A stretch of 64,000 nt of DNA from NCBI RefSeq assembly GCF_023078275.1, contig NC_062980.1, positions 13,906,783-13,970,782 of the forward strand, in the 5' to 3' direction. Numbering within the stretch: position 1 is the stretch's first letter; the number at the start of each line of letters is the position of its first letter. Both the position numbers and the translations under genes were made by a program. The stretch comes from Leguminivora glycinivorella. Its lineage: Eukaryota; Arthropoda; Insecta; Lepidoptera; Tortricidae. Positions 11,601 to 20,811 of this stretch are shown in pieces. Below the pieces are notes generated by a model. The model ran no database searches and had not been told where the DNA came from. It saw only the letters and a program-made list of their open reading frames with translations.

Positions 11601-14600
11601 ATGGGTTTATACATTGAACTTTTTATTATTCTTAACGAATGTAAGTATATCGCAGAATATTTGTCTTACAGAGAGTCTTAACAGTTACTTGCTAGTAACG
11701 ATTTTTTTTAATCTGATAGGTTTCTTCATAAACGATACGAGGTATAAGTACTTGACTTTCAGTATGTACCAAATATTTCACCAACAAAATATGCTAGGTG
11801 TTAAGTTGCGTATGTTATTCAAATTTATTGTTCTGATTCGAGCATAATAATTTAAAACAAAGTCTATTTTTTTTGTTACTTTATTCTGAGAATGAGCACC
11901 CAAGATTATATTACACGTAAAGAACTAGATAGCCAAAAGAAAAATATGTAATTACTGTACTACTTAAATTTAACCAATCAAAAAGTCGCCATAATTGTAA
12001 TGTTGGACATTGTCGATCATAATATAAATTATTAAAGCTCAAGGTGTGCTTTTATATTAAATAAAATAAATAAATCGAACCTTATCTAATGTATGGGTAC
12101 ATATATAAAATGTATTTGTCATAATTATTTTAGCAATATTCGCAGTATAATGTAAATAAACTAATTAATAACCGCTTTATGAAACATCATCGCAATGCAA
12201 TTTGAGCAATTTAAGCTTTCTGATGAAAAACCAAGAACTGCATATGTATTAATAAAAGCCATGAGGCCAGAATTTACGCATGCATTATAGCGATGTATTT
12301 GTGATCAATTAATATTATATAAAATTACCCATTATTACTTTTTCATTAAATAACAAATTATATCGCCATGAATGATATCAAATTTACGAATGTATTTTTT
12401 TTCTTCGGTGTAACGTAATCAACAAAATGATCTTTCATAATGATAGTGTTAATCATTTTTATTTTAAACGATACGGGCAAGCGAGATTACCTGTCCATCT
12501 AATAATAGGTTGGTTTCAGAGTTACTAAAATCACATAACGCATGTACTGGCATAATGTCAATGATCAAAAAGTTTTTTTTTTTAAGTTGCTTTTGTAGGT
12601 ATTTACGAACATAGTAAAATTTTTAACTCTCATAATAAAAGCACACAGGAACATCGCATTGCGCCTCAAATTATATGCAACTGACTAACATTTTATTTAA
12701 GGTTTCCAAACTACATATGCTGACCTTGTTAACTGTTAGGTGTGTAATGAAATATTTGAATATTACTATTGGTTGATTATTTTGAGGCGTTTGCTTATAT
12801 GAATAAGAATTCTACTACTTACATTATTGTTCAATGTATAATTCATTAAGATTAAAATTAAACGTTTGCACGTTTATCAACGTGTATTAAAAGCTACGCA
12901 CGTACATCTACGCGCTCAGAATTCTACTACTTATATTATTGTTCAATGTATTATTCATTAAGATTAAAATTAAATTTGCACGTTCATCAACGTGTATTAA
13001 AAGACTCGCACGTTCATCCACGCGCTTAAAAGACTCGCACGTTCATCCACGCGCTTAAGAGACTCGCACGTTCATCCACGTGCTTAAAAGACTCGCACGT
13101 TCATCCGCGCGCTTAAAAGACTCGCACGTCCATCCACGTGCGTCAAACATTGATTCCACAAGATACATGTTACACTGTGCCATAGGTATCCTTGTTGATA
13201 TCTACCAATTTCCTTGTTGATATCTACCAATAAGTACCATAGTAGCGTTAATTGTATAACTTTTATACTGTGATCAAAACACTCAAACATGAGTAGAGTA
13301 CACAAAAGCGTACTGTAATTACGGACGAATTTATTATTCACGTGTTGTTACTTATTACATGATTATGACCAACTCTACATGTTGACCGACTCTTTTACAT
13401 GATTTGACCAACAACTCTACATATTGACCGACTCTTATATAGGTACTATAATGTATACCTAGTATAGTTTTATTAACTTTAAGTGATAATTGTATACCCG
13501 AATTGGGTCACCGTTGTAACTTACTAACGCAACGAATTATTACCTGTGTAACACGGTTGAACAATAAAGATCTATCTATCTATCTATATTGACCGATTAC
13601 ATGATTATGTCTGACTCTACATATTGACCGATTACAAGATTATCCGACTACATGATTATCCGACTACATGATTGTCCGACTATATATTGACCGACTACAT
13701 GATTGTCCGACTATATATTGTCCGACCACATGATTATGACCGACTCTACATACGACCGACCACATGATTATGACCGACTCTACATACGACTCTACATACG
13801 ACTCTACATACGACTCTACATACGACTCTACATACGACTCTACATACGACTCTACATACGACTCTACATACGACTCTACATACGACTCTACATACGACTC
13901 TACATACGACTCTACATACGACTCTACATACGACTCTACATACGACTCTACATACGACTCTACATACGACTCTACATACGACTCTACATACGACTCTACA
14001 TACGACTCTACATACGACTCTACATACGACTCGTACATACGACTCTACATATGACTCTACATATGACTCGTGAAGTGGCAAGGGCGGCCGTCACCCATGT
14101 CATTTCATTTGCCTGACTTATCACGCGACTTTCGCGATCTTCTCATAAATACCTTCAATATAAATCATCATTCCAATTAATAATGAATTAGTGTTATTGC
14201 AGAAACAAACAATGATATCATTGATTAAATTCACAGCATTATACATTAGTTGTCGATTTCCCATCGAATACATATCCATGATCATCATGGTAATATACGA
14301 AGAATTATTTGATATACATTGATCAGATACTTGCGCCATCACTGGCCATTGTAGAATAGTAATAATAAATGTAACCTTTTGCCTGCCGTCAACAAGCAAG
14401 AGGAGACCAAGCACTTCAATTTTCATGGAATAAAACTTTTACATTTTTGTTTTATAACGAGTTTTGTCGTATATCCGAAAATGATTTCACGAACAACCGG
14501 TGAGCAAACTTTTTTTTTAAAGACATGATAACGATCATATTATTAGATTGTTGTTATAGATTGACCACTGCTATAACGATAAACATGTTTTTAAAACGAC

Positions 14601-17600
14601 TTGACGTACAATACAACATATGCTTCACAGATGAAGATTTAGAACTTAGTTTGATTGGAAATAAACGTTATATGGTAACATTCAGTCATGTTCTTGCCAA
14701 TCAGATTAATTTTTCTAGTTACGGTTAAGCTTAAGACTTCCTTTTTACAATAAGAAGTCACATTATTAAAACAGATGGATATTCAATCCGGCATTTTAAT
14801 ACAAGAATTGAATGACAGTGACACAACTTCGATTTAACGATTAATGGAATGGATTCGATTCACACAAAGTATTTAACTTAGTCCAGGATTTGGGGCACGG
14901 TCCGGCATTATGCCACGTGTCAGATGGAAATGACTTTTGTATACATTAAAAATACTATGATCAATATCGTACTTAACGCATCAAATATCAAGTAACCCTG
15001 TATTATAATTTTCAATTTGAACTAAAATCAACATGTCATATGTATACATTTTTTTTTTTACCAATCTCGTGTCGCGTGACTCAAGAAATTGCAATATTAG
15101 AATATTTTATGAGTACATATTTGGGGCACGGTCCGGCATTATGCCACGTGTCAGATGGAAATGACTTTTGTATACATTAAAAATACTATGATCAATATCG
15201 TACTTAACGCATCAAATATCAAGTAACCCTGTATTATAATTTTCAATTTGAACTAAAATCAACATGTCATATGTATACATTTTTTTTTTACCAATCTCGT
15301 GTCGCGTGACTCAAGAAATTGCAATATTAGAATATTTTATGAGTACATATTTTTACACAGCTTATGTAATTAAATATTTATTTTAAATTGTATTCCCGAT
15401 CTGTATAATCTGATAAGTTCGAATATGTATCGCAATTAAGAAACAAGTATTTGAACCATGATTATTTTCTTACTGGTATAATAAATGTCACCATTTTTTC
15501 AAAAACCGAGATGTGAATTTGAAGCAAAGTTTTGTTAGCCGTTTTTAACAACTCGAGGCATTGCTAATACAAAGGAAAAATCGTTTAATCAAGAGTTAAT
15601 TCCTATTGACAAAGTGCAAGTTTACTCATAGCTCCACGATTTCTTAAAGACATACTGTCACAAATTGACCGGCGCAGCATATTAAGCGCTTAATGTGTAA
15701 AACAATATGCAATTTTCTGAAAAAGTTGTATTCCATTTTTGATTCATAAAAATAAGAAATCGTTATAACTTTTAATCATACACAGTACTGAGGGTAAGTA
15801 AATGTAATGATGACATCTTTTTTTTTTTAAACAATAATGTTAAGAAATAATGAGAAGTAATTGACTACTGTAGGTTTTATCAATAAAATTATACTTTTGT
15901 TTTATGCGTATTATTGATCTATTGATATAATATACCACAATTATTTTATTCCATCAAATTTTGCAATATAGTCATGACGGTAGATTATCAAACCAGTTCT
16001 ACAACGCCAAAGAAAGAAAAATAAATGTCTCACTTACCATAACAATTTCAGTGCACGTTTCGTAAAGTAAGATAATGGTACTTCCACAAAAAAAAATCAA
16101 AGGAAAGAAAACCTTACGTTCGTGTGGCGTGGCAAAAATCTTTACCGATTCTTGTTTCATCCCACTTCTGACCTGTTGGGGACATTACCGGGTTGATGAT
16201 GAAAACTATTACTTGTACCATCACTTTACTTTATTCGCTTATAACAAACATATTAACAACCAATTTACAATAATAATTCAAGACCTCTTCATTACAACTC
16301 GTCTGTACTCGAACTGGGCCCCGTCACTGTATGTCCGCCATTTTTATAACAATCCAACATGGCGGAAACCAGTGACTAGTATGAGTCAATTGATATTCTT
16401 TAATACTTTAATCATAAATAACAGTAAGATAAATCAAAATATAAGGCATTAATAAATAATTACTCTTACAGCTGATAGCTTAATAATGTAGTTAAATGAT
16501 TTGTATAACATATTTTTTAGCTAAGTGGCCGTTTTTATTGCCTTTTTGAGTCACAAAAATCAAAAAAGAGAGTAAAAAAAATGTATTTTTTGTATTATTG
16601 TTAATTAAAAAATAACTAACAAAACTATACTTTTCACATATAATAAATCTTAATCAGCATGTTATACGCTTTCAATCGACACCTCATTTTTCAAAATTGG
16701 ATAAGGGGTTCTAGACAAATTGGCAAAAAACTGAAACCCGGGACCGCGATCGTTGTGACGTCATAGTTAACCCCCCCACAGTCTGAGAATGCGACAAGTC
16801 ATTATTTCGTACTCAGTAAAGTCTACCGATCACAACGATACCACTTGTCAGCAGTATACTCTCCAGTCACATCAACTTTTTCCGAGACCCTCTCGCCGCT
16901 CTACTATTATGCTCGGAAGACCCAGACAAAAAACTAGAAGAAATAATTATGTATTTTCTATTTTTTTTTATAAGAAAATACGTACATTCAGTATTTTTGG
17001 CATCCTCCAAAGCTTTCTCGAACCAAGCGTTTCTTGCTTTCAGAAAATGCAAATGAAGCCCATCAGATGTGTTAGTTTTGCTTCCAGTGTATTGGATGCT
17101 TCCATCGTCATCTGTAGACCGGTATACGGTGTTGGCTCTTCGGAGGTAGCCGAGTATCTATAAAATAAATATTTTGAACATTAATATCACAGTAATAAAA
17201 ACCACCTTATTTTAAGAACTTATTCTACTTTGCACAGAAATTTGATACTTAGATTAAGAAAATAATAATATAAGTCCTTATTCTTAAAAGAAATTAGCTG
17301 GGTCCACATATAGGGCGAGGTGCGTCGCGAGGCAATTTGCTCGCGCGGCACATGGTTAATGTAGACGTGCTGATTCAGCCGAGGTACAGTCAACGAATTG
17401 GAACCCTAGACCACTGTAGAACTATGTCATAGTACGTTATAAATGAGTTTGTAAAAAATCTCTTATTGCTTGTCATTTTGACATGGTTGCCTGTCCTAAT
17501 TCCAATTGGTTGACTGTACGTCTACACAAAACGTTTACCGCGCGAGCACATTGCCTCGCTCTGTGGGGACCCGGCTAATGAAATTAAATTAAACTAGTAA

Positions 17601-19562
17601 CAAGAAAAAGAAGGTGTAGGCAATACATGGTAATTGGTAGTACATGTAGGTAGGTACCACTACATCGCTAACTAATACCCACTGGAACTCACGCTGTACT
17701 CGTGGAACAAGTTGGATCTCGTATTTTTGTAGACGCGTACGTAATTCTTAGTAGTTTTTAGCTACTTTGGAAGTCTCACTTCTGTTCTGAACCTTAATTT
17801 CATAGAAATAAAAACTACCTGAAGACATTGCGGCAACGGCAAATCATATCGGAGCTGATTGAACAAATGATATAGCGTCTCAAACCAGAGTGTCATGATC
17901 TCGGATGTGGTGTTCTGAAAATGAAAACAAATTAAGTAGATTAAAATGGTTTTTTTTTAGGTCAGTGAGGGCTGCTAGTAGATTTCGTGCTGTTACGCGA
18001 AAACGGTCATTGAAGAAATGACCTTCCTTGTACGTGAATAAATCTACAAATATTCCATCCCATTCCTATTAAGTATCAAAAACTTGTATGGTATTGGACA
18101 AAAAATATCAAAATAGGCAATTTTCTCACATAAGATTTGTTGAAAAGCATAACTTTTTTTGTTACTTTAAATTTTTCTATTCCATTTGAGGAGTGTCTTT
18201 TCAAAAGGACTTATTTATATAAGTCAACAAGGTTTATTTCTCTAGGAAGACATAGATGAAAATAACCTCTGTTGACTTATAGAAATAAGTCCTTTTGAAA
18301 AGACACTCCTCATTTAAGATGCTTCATATTGTGTACCTGAACTAAAGGTATCTCAGAATACCGCTTGGATAAGTTCCGTATGAATGTGAAGATATCCAAA
18401 GCACTCTCATAGTCCTCGGCAGAGAGGGCTTCACGCATCAACGCAGGTAATTCTAATAGTTCTAGCAACTTCTCACTCTGGTTGCGGATGGAACTGTAGC
18501 GACTGGAATAAAAAAAAATAGTTCTTAACTAGCTTTTAAGAGGGCTGGTCACTTCAATGCAAGAACACTAACAGTTCAAGTAACTTCCCTCTAGTTGCAG
18601 AAGAAACTGTCAAGACTAGTTCTACCTAGAGGTAAAATTATTAATTATGGAATAAAAAAGAATGACTAATATCCATACTAATATTATAAATGGGAAAGTG
18701 TGTGTGTCTGTTTGTTTGTCCGTCTTTCACGGCAAAACGGAGTGACGAATTGATGTGATTTTTTAAGTGGAGATAGTTGAAGGGATGGAGAGTAGGCTAA
18801 CTTTTATCTCTTTCTAACGCGAGCGAAGCCGCGGGCAAAAGATAGTAGTCTATAATTTGATATTTTGTAATATAAATGGAAATTCAGAATAAAATTTATT
18901 AAATTTATGGTGCTAAGCCATACAGGCTGGCTCAACGAGGCTTATAGAGAGCTGGGCTCAGGATCATAACTAGCAGAAAGTTTTTCTGCAAGACCCAATT
19001 TAGTGAAAATAATGATGCATCATCATCATGAAGAAGGTTTCAAAATAATTTTTACCTTTTCTCCTTAACAATATTTCCAGCCATTTGCGAAAAATTCTCG
19101 CATTCCTGTATAAATTCAGGAGTAGCATTAAGGAACTTTGTTAGTGATTCTTTAGAATTCCCAAGGTCCTTCATGATGGTTCGTGAGATCTCTGCCGTCT
19201 CCACAAAAGTTTTATAATTTGTAAATGCCAGGTCTTGAGTTTGCTCTGTTAGTTGGTTCATCTCCTCAGTCAATCTTTCTGGCTCTTTTTTTATGTGTTC
19301 CCAGTTTTGGGACCCCAATTTTTTGACGTATTCATTGATTTCACTGAAGTATTCTGCATTTCCTAAAATTAATGTAATTTTCATAAATATGTGATAGAAA
19401 ATAGTGCATAATCATGCTGGTAACGTGTCATATTTTGGAAGGGTATTGTAGTATGATAACAGTGACTATAAATTCGCTGAAATAGTAGATTCTGTATAGA
19501 TTCTTACCGCTGCCCGAATCTGGAAACAACAACTGGCACAGTTCAGTAAGTTCTTGAGCCAT
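5690..19562 (-). CDS. COG8: Conserved oligomeric Golgi complex subunit 8
   Basis: COG8 belongs to lobe B of the eight-subunit COG tether, which directs retrograde vesicles within the Golgi on the cytosolic face. Seven exons on the minus strand: 19562-19508, 19362-19056, 18502-18337, 17914-17819, 17157-16986, 7067-6904 and 6382-5690. Phases join to 550 codons plus TAA. Exon 2 has the family hallmark EPERLTEEMNQLTEQTQDLA followed by FTNYKTFVETAE. Exon 5 has ILGYLRRANTVY and FLKARNAWFEKAL. The last exon has CLSFGRVGADMRCTLTPLFR and DFVPYISKCLSLSFPSTQIA. All match animal COG8 in order, as recalled, and the length fits the family. The start is the only ATG before MAQELTELCQLLFPDSGS. Intron 5 is 9.9 kb and packed with nested transposons. 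Confidence 0.95.
6600..6890 (-). repeat. LINE 3'-end remnant in COG8 intron 6
   Basis: A minus-strand frame reads VMRTAKEWNALPSSVFPEKY, the usual end of lepidopteran non-LTR reverse transcriptases. A second common tail motif follows. Decayed and untranslated. Confidence 0.6.
7212..7345. mobile_element. MITE, GGCCGGTTGCATC family, copy 1
   Basis: TIRs TAAGGGCCGGTTGCATCAA and TTGATGCAACTGGCCTTA enclose about 100 bp. A second copy is at 28158-28284. Confidence 0.75.
7388..7575 (+). repeat. lepidopteran 'CGTCGGTGGCAAAC' interspersed repeat
   Basis: CCACGTCGGTGGCAAACAGG and the following GGCCCGCCTGATGGAAAGCG ... GGGTGTCACGTGCGCGTTGC are the consensus of a very common moth repeat. Another copy, split by a MITE, lies at 51278-51690. 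Confidence 0.7.
8068..8516. mobile_element. 449-bp insertion in foldback left arm
   Basis: Absent from the matching right arm and bounded by a 5-bp repeat TGTTG (8063-8067, 8512-8516). It contains a 62-codon ORF (8286-8474, +) of unknown identity, possibly chance. I cannot assign a family. Confidence 0.6.
9386..9682 (-). repeat. LTR, left copy (3' LTR in element orientation)
   Basis: 297 bp with TG..CA ends, paired with 16174-16470. Confidence 0.85.
10280..10625 (-). repeat. GC-rich segment with ~50-bp repeats in LTR element
   Basis: On minus, GGACCCAGGAGCGTCCAGG, GACCCAGGAGTGCCCAGGTG and GACCCAGGAGTGCCCAGGAG are three diverged units. It is the only GC-rich island in the interior and lies near the 3' end, where gag/pol-derived remnants might persist. 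No continuous frame. Confidence 0.55.
12890..13142 (+). repeat. ~29-bp tandem repeat
   Basis: Repeated GACTCGCACGTTCATCCACG with CGCTTAAAA spacers, about five units, inside the LTR element. Confidence 0.7.
13445..13592 (+). repeat. LINE-like tail ending (CTAT)n
   Basis: AACAATAAAGATCTATCTAT resembles a non-LTR 3' tail with a tetranucleotide run. It abuts the minisatellite region. Confidence 0.4.
13600..14070. repeat. 12-bp minisatellite CGACTCTACATA
   Basis: About 24 near-identical units from 13773 to 14068, preceded by degenerate GACCGACTACATGATTATG-type repeats. The period is a multiple of three and lacks stops, so several frames stay open on both strands (for example repeated YDST or VESY). 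These are artefacts of the repeat, not genes. Confidence 0.9.
14121..14426 (-). CDS. 101-codon ORF of unknown identity in LTR element
   Basis: Minus-strand ORF with a hydrophobic N-terminus (MKIEVLGLLLLVDG) and mixed hydrophobic stretches. It sits in the retroelement sense orientation. I do not recognise it; it could be chance or a decayed reading frame of the element. Confidence 0.2.
   Translation of the reverse strand: MKIEVLGLLLLVDGRQKVTFIITILQWPVMAQVSDQCISNNSSYITMMIMDMYSMGNRQLMYNAVNLINDIIVCFCNNTNSLLIGMMIYIEGIYEKIAKVA
14888..15349. repeat. 231-bp tandem duplication
   Basis: Two adjacent, nearly identical units beginning TTTGGGGCACGGTCCGGC, offset by exactly 231 bp. Inside the LTR element. 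Confidence 0.85.
16174..16470 (-). repeat. LTR, right copy (5' LTR in element orientation)
   Basis: 297 bp, essentially identical to the left LTR. The adjacent bases 16159-16173 form the tRNA-Leu-type primer-binding site. Confidence 0.85.
17300..17573. mobile_element. MITE with GGGTCC ends, carrying a nested MITE
   Basis: Imperfect TIRs (GGGTCCACATATAGGGCGAG left; GGGTCCCCACAGAGCGAGG on the reverse of the right end) share GCGAGGCAAT and GCTCGCGCGG blocks. A second element is inserted at 17387-17516. In COG8 intron 4. Confidence 0.7.
17387..17516. mobile_element. TA-target MITE, CAGTCAAC family, copy 1
   Basis: CAGTCAACGAATTGGAAC and CCAATTGGTTGACTG ends flanked by TA on both sides, typical of Tc1/mariner-related MITEs. 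A second copy is at 49981-50117, also nested in another MITE. Confidence 0.8.
18188..18312. mobile_element. palindromic MITE in COG8 intron 3
   Basis: TIRs of about 50 bp starting GAGGAGTGTCTTTTCAAAAG, flanked by ATTT on both sides. It lies only 25 bp downstream of the exon 3 donor in gene orientation. Confidence 0.8.
18671..18846 (+). mobile_element. Helitron-like nonautonomous repeat
   Basis: TCCATACTAATATTATAAAT start and GAAGCCGCGGGCAAAAGATA end match the common lepidopteran Helitron-derived repeat that normally ends in CTAG. The terminal bases are mutated here. In COG8 intron 2. Confidence 0.55.
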
Positions 19563-20811
19563 GATAGAGTGAAAAATTAATTAATATCTATCAAACAAGT
19601 CAAATACAATATCAAACTCAGTGGTACTAATTTCTTTTGGGCTTAATCATTATTTTTCTGAAAATTAATATCTCAGCACAGCAGAATACAACCAATTGTT
19701 ATGACACTTTTGACAGTTCTTTCTGACACTATCCACGTCAATTTTTGAAAATTGATAATCATGCCATCTACCACCGGCTTCGAAAGAAACACCATTCGAG
19801 AGGCATTTCTTACTTCCTAAATTAAAGCATGTTCGCTACTATGTCAGACGAAGCATGCTTGTATTTATATCAAAAGTGTAAAACGTCTCAATAAACATAA
19901 CGCTTCGTCCTACGCAGACAGTATTTATTATTGATCGAGTTCAACAATAAAAAATGCCCGACTTTGTTGAGTATTTCAATAAATAAAAATATTATAAATT
20001 TGTTACATTATTACATTATTTTATCTACTATTAGAGAGTAAAAAGTGCAGAGAATATGAATGAAAATGTATGTTTATTTAGTCGTATAAAGTATAACGAA
20101 ACATAAATGAATGGATTGTGGAAATGGAAGAAAGAAGATTGCCATTCTGTTAATAACCAAATTCTTACCAATTTAACCAAATAAACAGCAAAATACGTTT
20201 TAAAATATTATTATTTAGTGAAATAACTGGTTAGTACTTTCAAAGTTTTTGTCGACATTTTATTATAACCAATTTTCAAGTATTGATACATTCTTTGATT
20301 GCGTCATGTAAACGTATAGTTATATGTTATAGCTTCGATTATCTCGAAATTCACTGTGATTCGTAATTTAGGAGCTTTGTTCACCCAAATATTGGTAAAA
20401 ATCGGTAAGAAAATCAATGTTTATTAACCTATTCGTTTGACAAGGATAACCTAAGCGTATTATGTCTATAGCTGTTGACACCATTTTTGTTCCGCTTTTC
20501 TGTTTGATTATGCCATGTTTCGCTAACGTAGTGACTTTTCCTTTATCAGAATTTTCCATATTTATTTTGTCTTGTACTAATAGATCATAGTCAGGTAAAA
20601 TAATATGTTGTTAAATAAGGTTATGTTGATGTTTTGGTTTAGGAATTATATAGGGTGTATAGAATACTGTTGTCAAGATTGTGGTATGGATTAAGGGCCT
20701 CCTAATTGATGATTACTATTTATGGTTGTGTCAGTTAAATTGTGGACCTAATTGTACTCATTATGTTATTTGTTTATTTTAGTTATGGATGGTACATAAC
20801 AGAAATCCAAA
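19563..20811. promoter_or_regulatory. divergent promoter region of COG8 and the zinc-finger gene
   Basis: About 1.25 kb between two ATGs pointing away from each other, with no transposon recognised in it, unlike most non-coding DNA here. TTTATTTTAG at 20773-20782 could be the acceptor of a zinc-finger-gene leader intron. No TATA box or initiator was assigned. Confidence 0.5.
20368..20559 (-). CDS. possible small protein, 63 codons
   Basis: ORF MENSDKGKVTTLAKHG... to TAA, soluble, lysine-rich at the start and ending FYQYLGEQSS. The ATG has an A at -3, and an AATAAA on the minus strand lies downstream near 20260. Amino-acid composition looks protein-like rather than low-complexity, but I do not recognise the family. 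It lies upstream of COG8 on the same strand, so it might be a separate small gene, an upstream ORF, or chance. Confidence 0.3.
   Translation of the reverse strand: MENSDKGKVTTLAKHGIIKQKSGTKMVSTAIDIIRLGYPCQTNRLINIDFLTDFYQYLGEQSS

Larger units (their letters stand above)
9386..16470 (-). mobile_element. nonautonomous LTR retrotransposon (LARD-like), 7.1 kb
   Basis: Two 297-bp direct repeats (9386-9682 and 16174-16470) differ at one base that I can see (ATC/CTC near 9499). In minus orientation each starts TGTAAGAGT, ends CCCCAACA and contains TATAAAAAT and AATAAAG, as expected for LTR promoter and poly(A) sites. Next to the right LTR, GGTCAGAAGTGGGAT is complementary to a tRNA-Leu 3' end, marking a primer-binding site. 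The 6.5-kb interior is AT-rich with tandem repeats; no protease, reverse transcriptase or integrase frame was found, so it must rely on a partner element. A clean target duplication is not evident. Confidence 0.85.
7658..16878. mobile_element. foldback element with ~590-bp arms, split by two insertions
   Basis: Left arm 7658-8067 plus 8517-8700; right arm 9197-9385 plus 16471-16878. The arms are near-perfect inverted copies, starting AAGTTGATGTGACTGGAGAG. The natural interior is about 496 bp (8701-9196). A 449-bp segment (8068-8516) interrupts the left arm and duplicates TGTTG; the LTR element 9386-16470 interrupts the right arm. No transposase frame is seen. Whole structure lies within COG8 intron 5. 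Confidence 0.85.

Noticed and set aside
11548..11847. 99-codon hydrophobic ORF as a membrane protein
   Set aside because: Very AT-rich, antisense to the LTR element, with no motif; composition explains the hydrophobicity.
13664..14116. Four long overlapping ORFs on both strands with tetrapeptide repeats
   Set aside because: They are translations of a 12-bp minisatellite and carry no independent coding signal.
9386..16470. Intact retrovirus-like element
   Set aside because: No gag, pol or envelope frame could be recognised on either strand.
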